NCBI RefSeq assembly: GCF_028622875.1
Contig: NZ_CP117709.1
Location: 3,286,001-3,350,000, forward strand
DNA from: Streptomyces sp. MMBL 11-1
GTDB lineage: Bacteria; Actinomycetota; Actinomycetes; Streptomycetales; Streptomycetaceae
Length of the DNA: 64,000 bases
Direction of reading: 5' to 3'
The notes below the pieces were generated by a model. The model worked only from the letters and a program-made list of their open reading frames with translations. It was not told where the DNA came from and searched no databases. Made by a program: the position numbers and the translations under genes. This document shows positions 52,093 through 59,396 of the stretch, one piece after another (the first letter of the stretch is position 1; each line of letters opens with the position of its first letter).

Positions 52093-52134
52093 CGGCCCGG
52101 GGCAGGACGGTTCGAACCGCCTTGCCCCGGGCCG
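52093..52134. terminator. Bidirectional terminator between the MFS and ferredoxin-reductase genes
   Basis: CGGCCCGGGGCA pairs with TGCCCCGGGCCG, and CGGTT with AACCG inside, around a central TTCGAA. The genes are convergent. Confidence 0.82.
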
Positions 52135-52174
52135 GACTTCGTAACCTCGTGCGAGCGACGATCGCGGCGACCGG

Positions 52175-53854
52175 TCAGCGCGACAGCCGCGGCAGCCGCC
52201 CGGCTCTCGCCGTCGCGACCAGCTCCTCGACGGTGGCGAGCTTCACCCGGGGCCGCCCGTCGCGCCGTCCCCGGTCCCGTTCGGCACGGTCGATCGCGGC
52301 CAGGCCGCGGGCGTCCACGACCCGGCGGTTGCGCCGCCGGGCCAGGCGCCGGAACGCCTTGGCGTCGCCCGTTGGCGTGGGCAGCGTCCCGGCGACCGCG
52401 TCGGCCAGGAGCGTGCCGACCGTCTCGGCCGCGCAGGTGCGGTTGGCGCCGATCCCGCCGGAGGGCCCCCGCTTGATCCAGCCGACCACATAGCCGCCGG
52501 GCAGCCCCGCGACCCGGCCGCCCTCGTGCGGGACGGTGCCCGAGGTTTCGTCGAACGGCAGCCCGGGGACCGGCAGCCCCCGGTATCCGATGGCCCGCAG
52601 CAGCATTCCGGCCGCCAGGTCGGCCGTGCCCTCGCCACCGCCGTCGGTGACCCGTACGGTGCGCGCGCCCGCGTCGTCCAGGATCTCCACCGGTTCGGAG
52701 TGGAAGCGGAGCACGATGCGCCGGTCCGCCGCCCCCGAACCGGGCCCGGGTGACGCGGCGTTCGTCCGCACCCGCGCGAGCCCCCGGAGCATCCCGGCCC
52801 GGTCGCCCGCCCCGGCCGCGTCGATCGCCGCCCCCGCACGCGGGTCATGGTCGTCCACGACCAGCTCCACGCCCGGCAGATGCTTCAGCGCGAGCAGTTC
52901 GGAGCGGGTGTACGCGGCGTCCTCGGGCCCCCGCCGCCCCAGCACCACCACCTCGCGGACCCGGCTCGCCCGCAGGGCCTTGAGCGCGTGGGCGGCGATG
53001 TCGGTGCCCGCGAGCGCCTCCGGGTCGGCGACCAGGATCCGGGCGACGTCGAGGGCCACGTTGCCGTTGCCCACCACGACGACCCGCTCGGCGGACAGGT
53101 CGACCCCCTGCGCGACGGCCTCCGGGTGGGCGTTGTACCAGGCGACGAACGAGGTGGCCGACAGACACCCGGGGCCGTCCTCGCCCGGGATGCCCAGCCG
53201 CCGGTCCGCCGAGGCGCCGACCGCGTAGATCACCGCGTCGTGGTGGGCGGCCAGCTCCTCCGCGGTGACGTCCCGGCCCACCTCGATGCCCAGGTGCATC
53301 CGGACCCGGGGGTGGGAGTGGAAGCGGGAGAAGGCGTCGCCGACCTTCTTCGTCGCGGGGTGGTCGGGCGCCACGCCGTACCGGACGAGGCCGCCGGCGA
53401 CCGGCAGCCGGTCGATCAGGGTCACCTCGGCGGCGGTGTGCAGCAGCAGGTCCTGCGCCGCGTACATCCCGGCGGGCCCGGTGCCGACGACGGCCACCCG
53501 CAGCGGCGCGAAGTCGGACGGCAGGCTGCGCCCGAAGACCGGCTCGCCCCAGACGTGGAAGTTGGGCCCGTCGACGGCGGCCCCCGCGGGCGGGGCCTCC
53601 TCCCCCTCGTAATAGGCGGCGTTGATGTCCGCGTACTCCCGCTGCCCGGCGGACAGCGAGTCCACCGGGAAGATCGCGTCCACCGGGCAGGCGTCCGCGC
53701 AGGCCCCGCAGTCGATGCACGCCCGGGGGTCGATGTGCAGCATCTCCGTGGAGCCGAAGGCGCGTTCCTCCGGCGTCGGGTGGATGCAGTTGACCGGGCA
53801 GACGGCCACACAGGTGGCGTCGTTGCAGCAGGTCTGGGTGATGGCGTAGGTCAT
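52175..53854 (-). CDS. fprB: Ferredoxin-NADP reductase with N-terminal 2[4Fe-4S] ferredoxin (FprB-like)
   Basis: 559 residues. The N-terminal 80 form a bacterial ferredoxin with clustered Cys ('CCNDATCVAVCPVNCI' and 'ACIDCGACADACPVDAI'). The rest is an adrenodoxin-reductase-like flavoprotein: FAD motif 'VAVVGTGPAGMYAAQDLL', NADP motif 'VVVVGNGNVALDVARILV', and the ending 'GYVVGWIKRGPSGGIGANRTCAAETV'. This is the mycobacterial FprB type. The AurF-like gene stops nine bases before its start, so it probably passes electrons to that oxygenase. Confidence 0.93.
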   Translation of the reverse strand: MTYAITQTCCNDATCVAVCPVNCIHPTPEERAFGSTEMLHIDPRACIDCGACADACPVDAIFPVDSLSAGQREYADINAAYYEGEEAPPAGAAVDGPNFHVWGEPVFGRSLPSDFAPLRVAVVGTGPAGMYAAQDLLLHTAAEVTLIDRLPVAGGLVRYGVAPDHPATKKVGDAFSRFHSHPRVRMHLGIEVGRDVTAEELAAHHDAVIYAVGASADRRLGIPGEDGPGCLSATSFVAWYNAHPEAVAQGVDLSAERVVVVGNGNVALDVARILVADPEALAGTDIAAHALKALRASRVREVVVLGRRGPEDAAYTRSELLALKHLPGVELVVDDHDPRAGAAIDAAGAGDRAGMLRGLARVRTNAASPGPGSGAADRRIVLRFHSEPVEILDDAGARTVRVTDGGGEGTADLAAGMLLRAIGYRGLPVPGLPFDETSGTVPHEGGRVAGLPGGYVVGWIKRGPSGGIGANRTCAAETVGTLLADAVAGTLPTPTGDAKAFRRLARRRNRRVVDARGLAAIDRAERDRGRRDGRPRVKLATVEELVATARAGRLPRLSR

Positions 53855-53863
53855 GGCCCCGGC

Positions 53864-54778
53864 TCAGATCAGGTTCGCGCGCTTGTAGAACGCGAGGGCG
53901 GGCTTGGTGAGGAGACGGGCGGAGGCCAGGAAGTCCATCAGCCCCGAACAGCTCGACCGCATCATCGACTTGTGGTGCTCGTTGACCTTGGCGGCGGCCA
54001 GCGCGCGCCGCTTGTCCAGCCCGGCCTTCCGGTAGACCTCAGGGTTCACCATGCTGGTGACGATGAAGTACGAGGCGACGGCGACGACGAAGGCGTTGAG
54101 CTGCCGCCGCGCCCACCCGGCGCCCTCCAGGCGCTTGAGGGTCTCGTCCCGGGCGAACTTCATGTGCCGGGACTCCTCCACCACATGGATGTTGTTGATG
54201 GTGCGGACGAACGGCACGACGCGCTCGTCGCGCATCCAGTCCCGCTGCATCACGTCGAGCACCTCCTCCGCGACCAGGATCGCCGCGTACGCCGCCTCGC
54301 CGAACGCCAGCGTCTTGAAGGCCCTGCCCAGCTCCATCACCGCGCGGCGGGGCCGGTAGTGGGGCGCACCGAGCTTCTGCGCGCCGCGCGCGAACATGAT
54401 CGAGTGGCGGCACTCCTCGGCTATCTCGGTGAGCGCCCACTGGAACTCCGCGCCCGCCGGGTCCTTCATGTAGATGTCGCGCAGCACCATCTGCTGGAGG
54501 ATCATCTCGAACCAGATCCCGGTGCTGGCGACCGAGGCCGCCTCCTGCCGGGTGAGTTCCTTGCGCTGCGCCTCGGTCAACTCGCCCCAGTACGGGGTCC
54601 CGTAGAGGCTGCACCACTCCGGGCTCGCGCCGTGGAACTCCTTGTCCAGCGGCGTCTGCCAGTCCACCTCGGTGGCCGGGTCGTACGCCAGCTGCGCGGC
54701 CGAGTCGAGCAACCGCCGCGCGACGTCGTCGCCCTCGGGGCTCTCCTGGACCTTCGACGGAACGGTGCTGCCGGCCAT
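53864..54778 (-). CDS. AurF-like diiron oxygenase (p-aminobenzoate N-oxygenase family)
   Basis: 304 residues, ferritin-like four-helix diiron protein of the AurF family. Iron ligands are seen in 'RQEAASVASTGIWFEMIL', 'EIAEECRHSIMF', 'AAILVAEEVLDVM' and 'VVEESRHMKFARDE' (repeated Glu/ExxH pairs). AurF oxidises an arylamine to a nitro group; the substrate here is unknown. It precedes the FprB-like reductase gene by nine bases, which gives a complete electron-transfer unit. No biosynthetic cluster surrounds it. Confidence 0.9.
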   Translation of the reverse strand: MAGSTVPSKVQESPEGDDVARRLLDSAAQLAYDPATEVDWQTPLDKEFHGASPEWCSLYGTPYWGELTEAQRKELTRQEAASVASTGIWFEMILQQMVLRDIYMKDPAGAEFQWALTEIAEECRHSIMFARGAQKLGAPHYRPRRAVMELGRAFKTLAFGEAAYAAILVAEEVLDVMQRDWMRDERVVPFVRTINNIHVVEESRHMKFARDETLKRLEGAGWARRQLNAFVVAVASYFIVTSMVNPEVYRKAGLDKRRALAAAKVNEHHKSMMRSSCSGLMDFLASARLLTKPALAFYKRANLI

Positions 54779-55121
54779 GCTGCGGCTCCTTGGGTCGAGT
54801 GCGGTGATCCTCGATCGTGGTGAGGTACGTACGTCGGCCGACCGTCGCGTACGGAGTCGACTCGCGCTGTACGGAATCGGCTCGCGCTGTACGGGGCCGG
54901 GGTCGTGCCGTGTGCTGTGTGTGCCGTGTGCAGTGTGTGCTTTACGGGATCACCGGAGCCGGGGGCGGCGGCCCTCGCCGGACCGGACACCGGCCGACCC
55001 GGGACCCTTGTTAGACGCAAGGTATAACAAGGATCTCGGGTCGCCTACCCCTCGGTAGAAATCGGCACGGACGCACACCACATCTCCTCGCCCGGCGGGC
55101 TGTTCGGCGCTGTTCCTCCCC
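54779..55121. other. Gene-free region upstream of the AurF-like gene
   Basis: Contains a tandem 20-base repeat (CTCGCGCTGTACGGAATCGG at 54861-54880, with a near copy at 54881-54900), a GTG/TGT-rich stretch (about 54905-54945), and a 19-base inverted repeat at 54995-55043. No gene is seen. The promoter of the AurF-like operon should lie here. Confidence 0.7.
54995..55043. promoter_or_regulatory. Large imperfect inverted repeat, candidate operator
   Basis: CGACCCGGGACCCTTGTTA (54995-55013) and TAACAAGGATCTCGGGTCG (55025-55043) are reverse complements at 17 of 19 positions around an 11-base spacer. A nested CCTTG/CAAGG pair is also present. Length and symmetry suit a TetR-type operator, but no such gene is adjacent. 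Confidence 0.65.
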
Positions 55122-55277
55122 CCGGGCGACCGGCAGGGAGACCACGCCGTAGATGCTGGAGCGTTCACGCAGCGGCACGTCCCCCGGCGGTACCGCGAGG
55201 CGCAGCCCGGGGAAGCGGGCGAAGAGCGCCGGGAGCGCGACGGTCATCTCGACCCGGGCGAACCGCCGGCCGAGGTT
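55122..55277 (-). pseudogene. C-terminal remnant of a cytochrome P450
   Basis: About 52 codons read '[29 protein letters not shown]...GVVSLPVAR', which is the usual P450 C-terminus directly after the haem-Cys loop. The haem loop and everything before it are missing; upstream codons run into the intergenic spacer after the ABC permease stop. No start codon or ribosome site fits. It is a relic of a deleted gene. Confidence 0.72.
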
Positions 55278-55308
55278 CCTCGTCGGTGAGGCCGGGGGCG
55301 GGACCGAG

Positions 55309-56100
55309 TCACCGGGGGTCCTGGCCGAACTTCGAGGTCGCCCAGATGTAGCCGAGCACCACGAGCCCGATACTCCAGCCGACGGCCAGCCAGCCGTTGT
55401 GACCGATCTCGCTGCCGAGCAGCAGGCCGCGCAGCGTCTCGATGGCCGGGGTGAAGGGCTGGTACTCGGCGATCGGCCGGAACCAGCCCGGCATCGTCTC
55501 CACCGGGATGAAGGCGCTGGACAGCAGCGGGAGCAGGACCATCGGCAGGGCGTTGTTGCTGGCGGCCTCGACGTTCGGGCTGATCAGGCCCATGCCGACC
55601 GCGACCCAGGTGAGGGCGGTGGCGAAGAGAACGAGCAGCCCGAACGCCGCCAGCCACTCCAGGACCGTGGCGTCCGTGGACCTGAAGCCGATGGCCACGG
55701 CGACGGCGCCCACCAGGACCACGCTCAGCACGCTCTGCAGCACGCTGCCGACGACGTGCCCGACGATCACGGAACCGCGATGGATCGCCATGGTGCGGAA
55801 GCGGGCGATGATGCCCTCGGACATGTCGGTGGAGACGGACACCGCGGTCCCGACCACGGTGGACCCGACGGTCATCAGCAGGATGCCCGGGACGATGTAG
55901 GCGATGTACGCGGAACGGCCGCCCCCTCCCCCGCCGATGCCCGCACTCATCACGTCGCCGAAGATGTAGACGAAAAGCAGCAGGAGCATGACAGGCGTGA
56001 GGAGCAGGTTCAGGGTGAGCGAGGGGTAGCGCCGGGCGTGCAGCAGATTGCGGCGCAGCATGGTGTTCGAGTCGCGGACGGCGAGGGAGAGGGAGCTCAT
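55309..56100 (-). CDS. ABC-2 type transporter permease (DrrB-like, second copy)
   Basis: 263 residues, about six hydrophobic segments, with the ABC-2 conserved region '[26 protein letters not shown]' and '[38 protein letters not shown]'. Its ATG overlaps the ATPase stop by ATGA at 56097-56100. It resembles the DrrB-type permease at 8700-9524 in design but not closely in sequence. Substrate unknown. Confidence 0.9.
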   Translation of the reverse strand: MSSLSLAVRDSNTMLRRNLLHARRYPSLTLNLLLTPVMLLLLFVYIFGDVMSAGIGGGGGGRSAYIAYIVPGILLMTVGSTVVGTAVSVSTDMSEGIIARFRTMAIHRGSVIVGHVVGSVLQSVLSVVLVGAVAVAIGFRSTDATVLEWLAAFGLLVLFATALTWVAVGMGLISPNVEAASNNALPMVLLPLLSSAFIPVETMPGWFRPIAEYQPFTPAIETLRGLLLGSEIGHNGWLAVGWSIGLVVLGYIWATSKFGQDPR

Positions 56101-57098
56101 CGGACAGCCTCCTTCGGCTGGTTGTTCCGGACCGGCGCACCGGAGCCGGTGAGGGCGAAGAACACGTCGTCGAGGTCGGGGGTGTGCACGGTCAGCTCGT
56201 CGGCCTCGATGCCGGCCGAGTCCAGCCAGTCGAGGATGGAGCGCAGTTCGCGCTGGCTGCCGTCGCTGGGGATCTGGAGCGACAGCGCCTCCTCGTCGCG
56301 GGCGACCTCGCGCAGCGCGGAGGCCGCCGACCGGTAGGCGTCCGGGTCGGTGAAGCGGAGCCTGATGTGGCCGCCGGGGACGATCCGCTTGAGCTCCTCG
56401 GCGGTGCCCTCCGCTGCGATCTTCCCGTCGTTGAGGACGGCGATACGGTCGGCCAGCTCGTCGGCCTCCTCCAGGTACTGCGTGGTGAGGAAGACGGTGA
56501 CGCCACCGGAGACCAGCTCGCGGATGATGCCCCACATGGTGTGGCGGGAACGCGGGTCGAGGCCGGTGGTCGGCTCGTCGAGGAAGATGATCCGCGGGGA
56601 GCCGACCAGCGTCATCGCGATGTCGAGACGCCGCTTCATACCGCCGGAGTAGCCCGCGGCGGGCTTTCTCGCCGCCTCCACCAGGTCGAAGCGCTCCAGC
56701 AGTTCGGCGGCGACCCGCCGCCCCTCGCGCCTGGACAGATGATGGAGGTCCGCCATCAGCAGCATGTTCTCCTCGCCGGTGATCAGTCCGTCGACGGCGG
56801 AGAACTGCCCCGTGACGCCGATCGCGGCGCGCACGGCCTGCGGGTCGACGGCCGGATCATGGCCACCGACGCTCAGTTCACCGGCGTCGGCGGTGACGAG
56901 GGTGGAGAGGATCTTCACGGCGGTGGTCTTGCCCGCGCCGTTCGGGCCGAGCAGGGAGAAGACGGTGCCCTCGGGCACCGACAGGTCGATGCCGTCGAGG
57001 ACGAGCTTGTCGCCGTAGGACTTGCGCAGTCCGGTGGCGGTGATCGCCTGCGCCGCGGCCTGGGCGGCAGGCGGCGCGGAGACCCGGGTGACAGTCAT
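56097..57098 (-). CDS. ABC transporter ATP-binding protein (DrrA-like, second copy)
   Basis: 333 residues. Walker A 'GPNGAGKTT', signature 'YSGGMKRRLDIAM', Walker B '[12 protein letters not shown]', H-loop '[16 protein letters not shown]'. The C-terminal domain ends 'VHTPDLDDVFFALTG'. It belongs to the cluster RHH - DUF4097 - ABC, all on the minus strand. A 38-base tandem repeat lies between it and the DUF4097 gene. Confidence 0.92.
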   Translation of the reverse strand: MTVTRVSAPPAAQAAAQAITATGLRKSYGDKLVLDGIDLSVPEGTVFSLLGPNGAGKTTAVKILSTLVTADAGELSVGGHDPAVDPQAVRAAIGVTGQFSAVDGLITGEENMLLMADLHHLSRREGRRVAAELLERFDLVEAARKPAAGYSGGMKRRLDIAMTLVGSPRIIFLDEPTTGLDPRSRHTMWGIIRELVSGGVTVFLTTQYLEEADELADRIAVLNDGKIAAEGTAEELKRIVPGGHIRLRFTDPDAYRSAASALREVARDEEALSLQIPSDGSQRELRSILDWLDSAGIEADELTVHTPDLDDVFFALTGSGAPVRNNQPKEAVR

Positions 57099-57186
57099 GC
57101 TGGTTCCCTTTCACGAGCGGTGGTTCGGGCGGGGCGAAGCGGTGGACGGGGTCGACGGAGGTCGGGCGCGACCGGAGGCGGGCGCG

Positions 57187-57262
57187 GCGGAGATCAGGCA
57201 CGACCGGAGGAAGCCAGGCACAGCGCGGAGATCAGGCACGACCGGACGAGGCCAGGCACGGC
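57187..57262. repeat. Two near-identical 38-base tandem repeats
   Basis: Units start at 57187 and 57225; the first 22 bases are identical in both. A more degenerate copy precedes them (about 57153-57186). They lie just after the DUF4097 stop and before the ABC ATPase start. Confidence 0.88.
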
Positions 57263-57268
57263 ACAGAG

Positions 57269-58159
57269 TCAGGCGCGGCGGACGATGATGTCGCCGGCCC
57301 CGCTCCGGGCGTGCACCTCGACGGTCTCGTCGGATCCCTCCGGCCCGGCGGCGGCGCCGAGCGAGTTGCGTACGGTGCCGAACTTGGGGTTCAGGTCGAG
57401 CCAGGCGGCGGTGCCCTCATGGATGCCCACCTCGACGTCGCCGACGGAGGTACGCAGGGCGATGCGGCCGCGGGTCACGTCTCCGACACGGATGCGGCCG
57501 TTGGAGGAGGTCGCGTCGACCCCGGCGTGGGCCACGCCGACCTCGATCCGCCCGTTGGCGGACTTGGCGACGACGCTGCCGTGCGCGACGCCCACGGAGA
57601 TGTCGCCGTTGGCCGCGTTGGCCTTCAGCTCCCCGCCCACCTCGTCGATCAGGGTCGCGCCGTTGCCGTTCTTGACGACTGCCGCCCCGGCGACGGCGCC
57701 GACCTCGACCCGGCCCGAGCCGATGACCTCGGCGTCCCCGGTGGAGCGGGCCAGCCGGATGTCGCCGTGGTCGGTCCGGAGCTCGGCACCGGCCGCCTCG
57801 TCCACCTGGAGGTCGCCGAGCGAGGTCCTGAGCCGCACCTCGCCGAGAGGCCCTTCACAGAAGAAGCCGCCCAGCGCGGAGGTGCCGCGCACATCGGACC
57901 CCGCGGGCAGTTCGACGCTCACCACGACGGAGCCCGGCTTGCCGAACAAGGTCCGCTTCTTGGGGGTCCTGATGGTGAGACGGCCACCCGAGCAGGAGAC
58001 CTGGGTCTGCTGCACGGCACGCACGTCGTCCTCGTCGGATCCGTTGCCCGGCAGCACCTCGACGACCGTGTCGGTGCGCTTGCCCGCGGTGATGCGGGCG
58101 GTGCCGGCGTCCAGCTCGATGACGGCGGAGACCGGCTCGGGGGTATCGAAAGAAGGCAT
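57269..58159 (-). CDS. DUF4097 beta-repeat protein
   Basis: 296 residues without signal or membrane segment. The sequence repeats short beta-strand units such as 'VRLRTSLGDLQVDEAAGAELRTDHGDIRLARSTGDAEVI' and 'SVVAKSANGRIEVGVAHAGVDATSSNGRIRVG', a beta-helix typical of DUF4097 ('putative adhesin' domain). Function unknown; in Streptomyces it is often encoded next to a HicB-like gene and ABC-2 exporters, as here. Probably cytosolic and part of the exporter operon. Confidence 0.87.
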   Translation of the reverse strand: MPSFDTPEPVSAVIELDAGTARITAGKRTDTVVEVLPGNGSDEDDVRAVQQTQVSCSGGRLTIRTPKKRTLFGKPGSVVVSVELPAGSDVRGTSALGGFFCEGPLGEVRLRTSLGDLQVDEAAGAELRTDHGDIRLARSTGDAEVIGSGRVEVGAVAGAAVVKNGNGATLIDEVGGELKANAANGDISVGVAHGSVVAKSANGRIEVGVAHAGVDATSSNGRIRVGDVTRGRIALRTSVGDVEVGIHEGTAAWLDLNPKFGTVRNSLGAAAGPEGSDETVEVHARSGAGDIIVRRA

Positions 58160-58254
58160 GGCTGTCCCGTCCTCTTGGCTCGGTGAGTGATGAGTGATCA
58201 GTGACGTCGGCCGGATCGGCGATCCGCCGGTGAAGTGGTGCCGCCTACAAACGG

Positions 58255-58330
58255 AGCAGGTCTACGGATCCAGGGGGCCCAGGGGCCCCAGGGGCCCCTG
58301 CAGGCCTACGGGTCTACGGGTCTACGGATC
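58255..58330. repeat. GC-palindromic and TACGGGTC repeats between the DUF4097 and RHH genes
   Basis: CAGGGGCCC units and the palindrome CAGGGGCCCCTG lie at about 58271-58301, followed by three overlapping GGTCTACGG-type units at 58305-58327. They separate the two genes and reach the RHH stop codon. Confidence 0.8.
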
Positions 58331-58857
58331 TAGCGGACCCAGCCGGTGAAGCCGCCGCGCCCGCCCGGTTCCTTGCCCCGGCCCGGCGCACCCGCACGCC
58401 CCCCGCCGTCCAGGGCCACGGACACGGCCCGCACGAGCCAGGCGTTGACCGACAGCCCCTCCGCCGCCGCGGCGCTCTCGGCGCGGCCCTTGAGGTGGGC
58501 GGGGAGACGGAGGTTGATCCGCACCATGGTGCCCTCGTCGGCCTCCCCGGCCGGAGACGCGGCCACGACGGGAGCCACGACCGCCTCCGGCTCCTCCCGC
58601 ACCGACTCGGGCACCGGGGGCGGCGTCACCACGAACTCCGGATCAAGCCCGCGCAGCCGTACGTCGACCGAACCGGGAGCCAGCTCCCGGGTGACGTCGC
58701 CCATGGCCGCGGACAGCACGTTGAGCAGGGTCAGCCGGACGGCGGACTCCAGAGGAGCACTGAGCCGCTCGGCCAGGGCGCGGGCTTCGTCGCCGCTGGC
58801 ATCCGCGGCGACGGCGAGTTCCCGCCGGAGATTGTCGACGTAGGGGTTGAGGTCCAT
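58330..58857 (-). CDS. Ribbon-helix-helix (HicB/Arc-like) DNA-binding protein
   Basis: 175 residues. The C-terminal segment 'TMVRINLRLPAHLKGRAESAAAAEGLSVNAWLVRAVSVAL' is a ribbon-helix-helix of the HicB-antitoxin/Arc kind. The first 80 residues are helical ('NPYVDNLRRELAVAADASGDEARALAERLSAPLESAVRLTLLNVL') and may oligomerise. No HicA toxin is adjacent. It heads the DUF4097-ABC cluster and lies directly beside an array of TGGCAC repeats, so it is probably a regulator rather than an antitoxin. No strong ribosome site precedes the ATG. Confidence 0.82.
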   Translation of the reverse strand: MDLNPYVDNLRRELAVAADASGDEARALAERLSAPLESAVRLTLLNVLSAAMGDVTRELAPGSVDVRLRGLDPEFVVTPPPVPESVREEPEAVVAPVVAASPAGEADEGTMVRINLRLPAHLKGRAESAAAAEGLSVNAWLVRAVSVALDGGGRAGAPGRGKEPGGRGGFTGWVR

Positions 58858-58867
58858 GACGCCATCA

Positions 58868-59080
58868 TGGCACACGAATGGCACCACGTCGAGCCACATT
58901 GGCGCATCACCCCGGAGCGCGCCCCTGAACTGCAACAACGCCATCAAAGCAACGAAGTTGGCACCACAGGGGCGCACGGAGCAACCAAGGATGGCACCAC
59001 AGCGCCACCACGTGGCACCAACTGGCACCGCCTGGCACTCCCGCGACACCCCTTGGCACCACCTGGCACCGCCCGGCACC
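58868..59080. repeat. Helically phased TGGCAC direct-repeat array
   Basis: TGGCAC(C) starts at 58868, 58879, 58959, 58992, 59013, 59023, 59033, 59054 and 59064, with one-mismatch copies at 58899 and 59074. Most spacings are 10 or about 21 bases, so the units fall on one face of the helix. The array lies between tRNA-Thr and the RHH gene and starts 11 bases upstream of the RHH start codon. Confidence 0.8.
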
Positions 59081-59104
59081 ACGGAAAGGGCGAAGGAAAC
59101 AGAA

Positions 59105-59138
59105 AAGCCCGGGTCGGAAGTACATCCGACCCGGGCTT
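59105..59138 (-). terminator. Terminator of tRNA-Thr
   Basis: 14-base perfect stem (AAGCCCGGGTCGGA / TCCGACCCGGGCTT), followed on the minus strand by a T-rich run (TTTTCTGTTT). It lies eight bases past the tRNA 3' end. Confidence 0.85.
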
Positions 59139-59145
59139 CACGCCG

Positions 59146-59219
59146 AGCCCCCTGTCGGATTCGAACCGACGACCTACGCATTACAAGTGCGTTGCTCTGG
59201 CCAGCTGAGCTAAGGAGGC
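59146..59219 (-). tRNA. tRNA-Thr (anticodon TGT)
   Basis: 74-base cloverleaf on the minus strand. The acceptor arms GCCTCCT / AGGGGGC pair with one G-T, the D-loop has AGCTCAGCTGGCCAGAGC, the anticodon loop is CTTGTAA, and the T-loop is GGTTCGAATCC. The TGT anticodon reads ACA (and other Thr codons by wobble). CCA is not encoded. A TAGACT -10-like element is at 59230-59235. No integrase or attachment duplication is nearby. Confidence 0.95.
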
Positions 59220-59329
59220 GTGCCGGAGCAGTCTAACCAACCCCGCACCCCGCTCGTCCGCGTTTTCCGTGTGCCTCGGACTACTGACAGATCGGGAAAC
59301 GCCAGGTAGCGTCACGGCAGGTTCGCGTC

Positions 59330-59345
59330 TGTGGACCAGACCACT
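59330..59345 (+). promoter_or_regulatory. DasR dre-like operator upstream of msiK
   Basis: TGTGGACCAGACCACT matches 13 of 16 positions of the dre consensus. It lies 52 bases upstream of the msiK start codon. Confidence 0.75.
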
Positions 59346-59396
59346 CCCTACTCGGATCGTCCGGCACGTTCCTGCCGGTTGAGGAGAAGATTCAGC

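Noticed and set aside
58330..58857. HicA/HicB toxin-antitoxin system
   Set aside because: Only the RHH-type protein is present; no HicA-like small toxin is encoded on either side.
58868..59080. CRISPR array
   Set aside because: The TGGCAC units are only six bases with no regular spacers of 30 bases, and there are no cas genes.
59146..59219. tRNA-Thr as an integration site
   Set aside because: No integrase gene, no direct repeat of the tRNA end and no foreign-looking DNA beside it.
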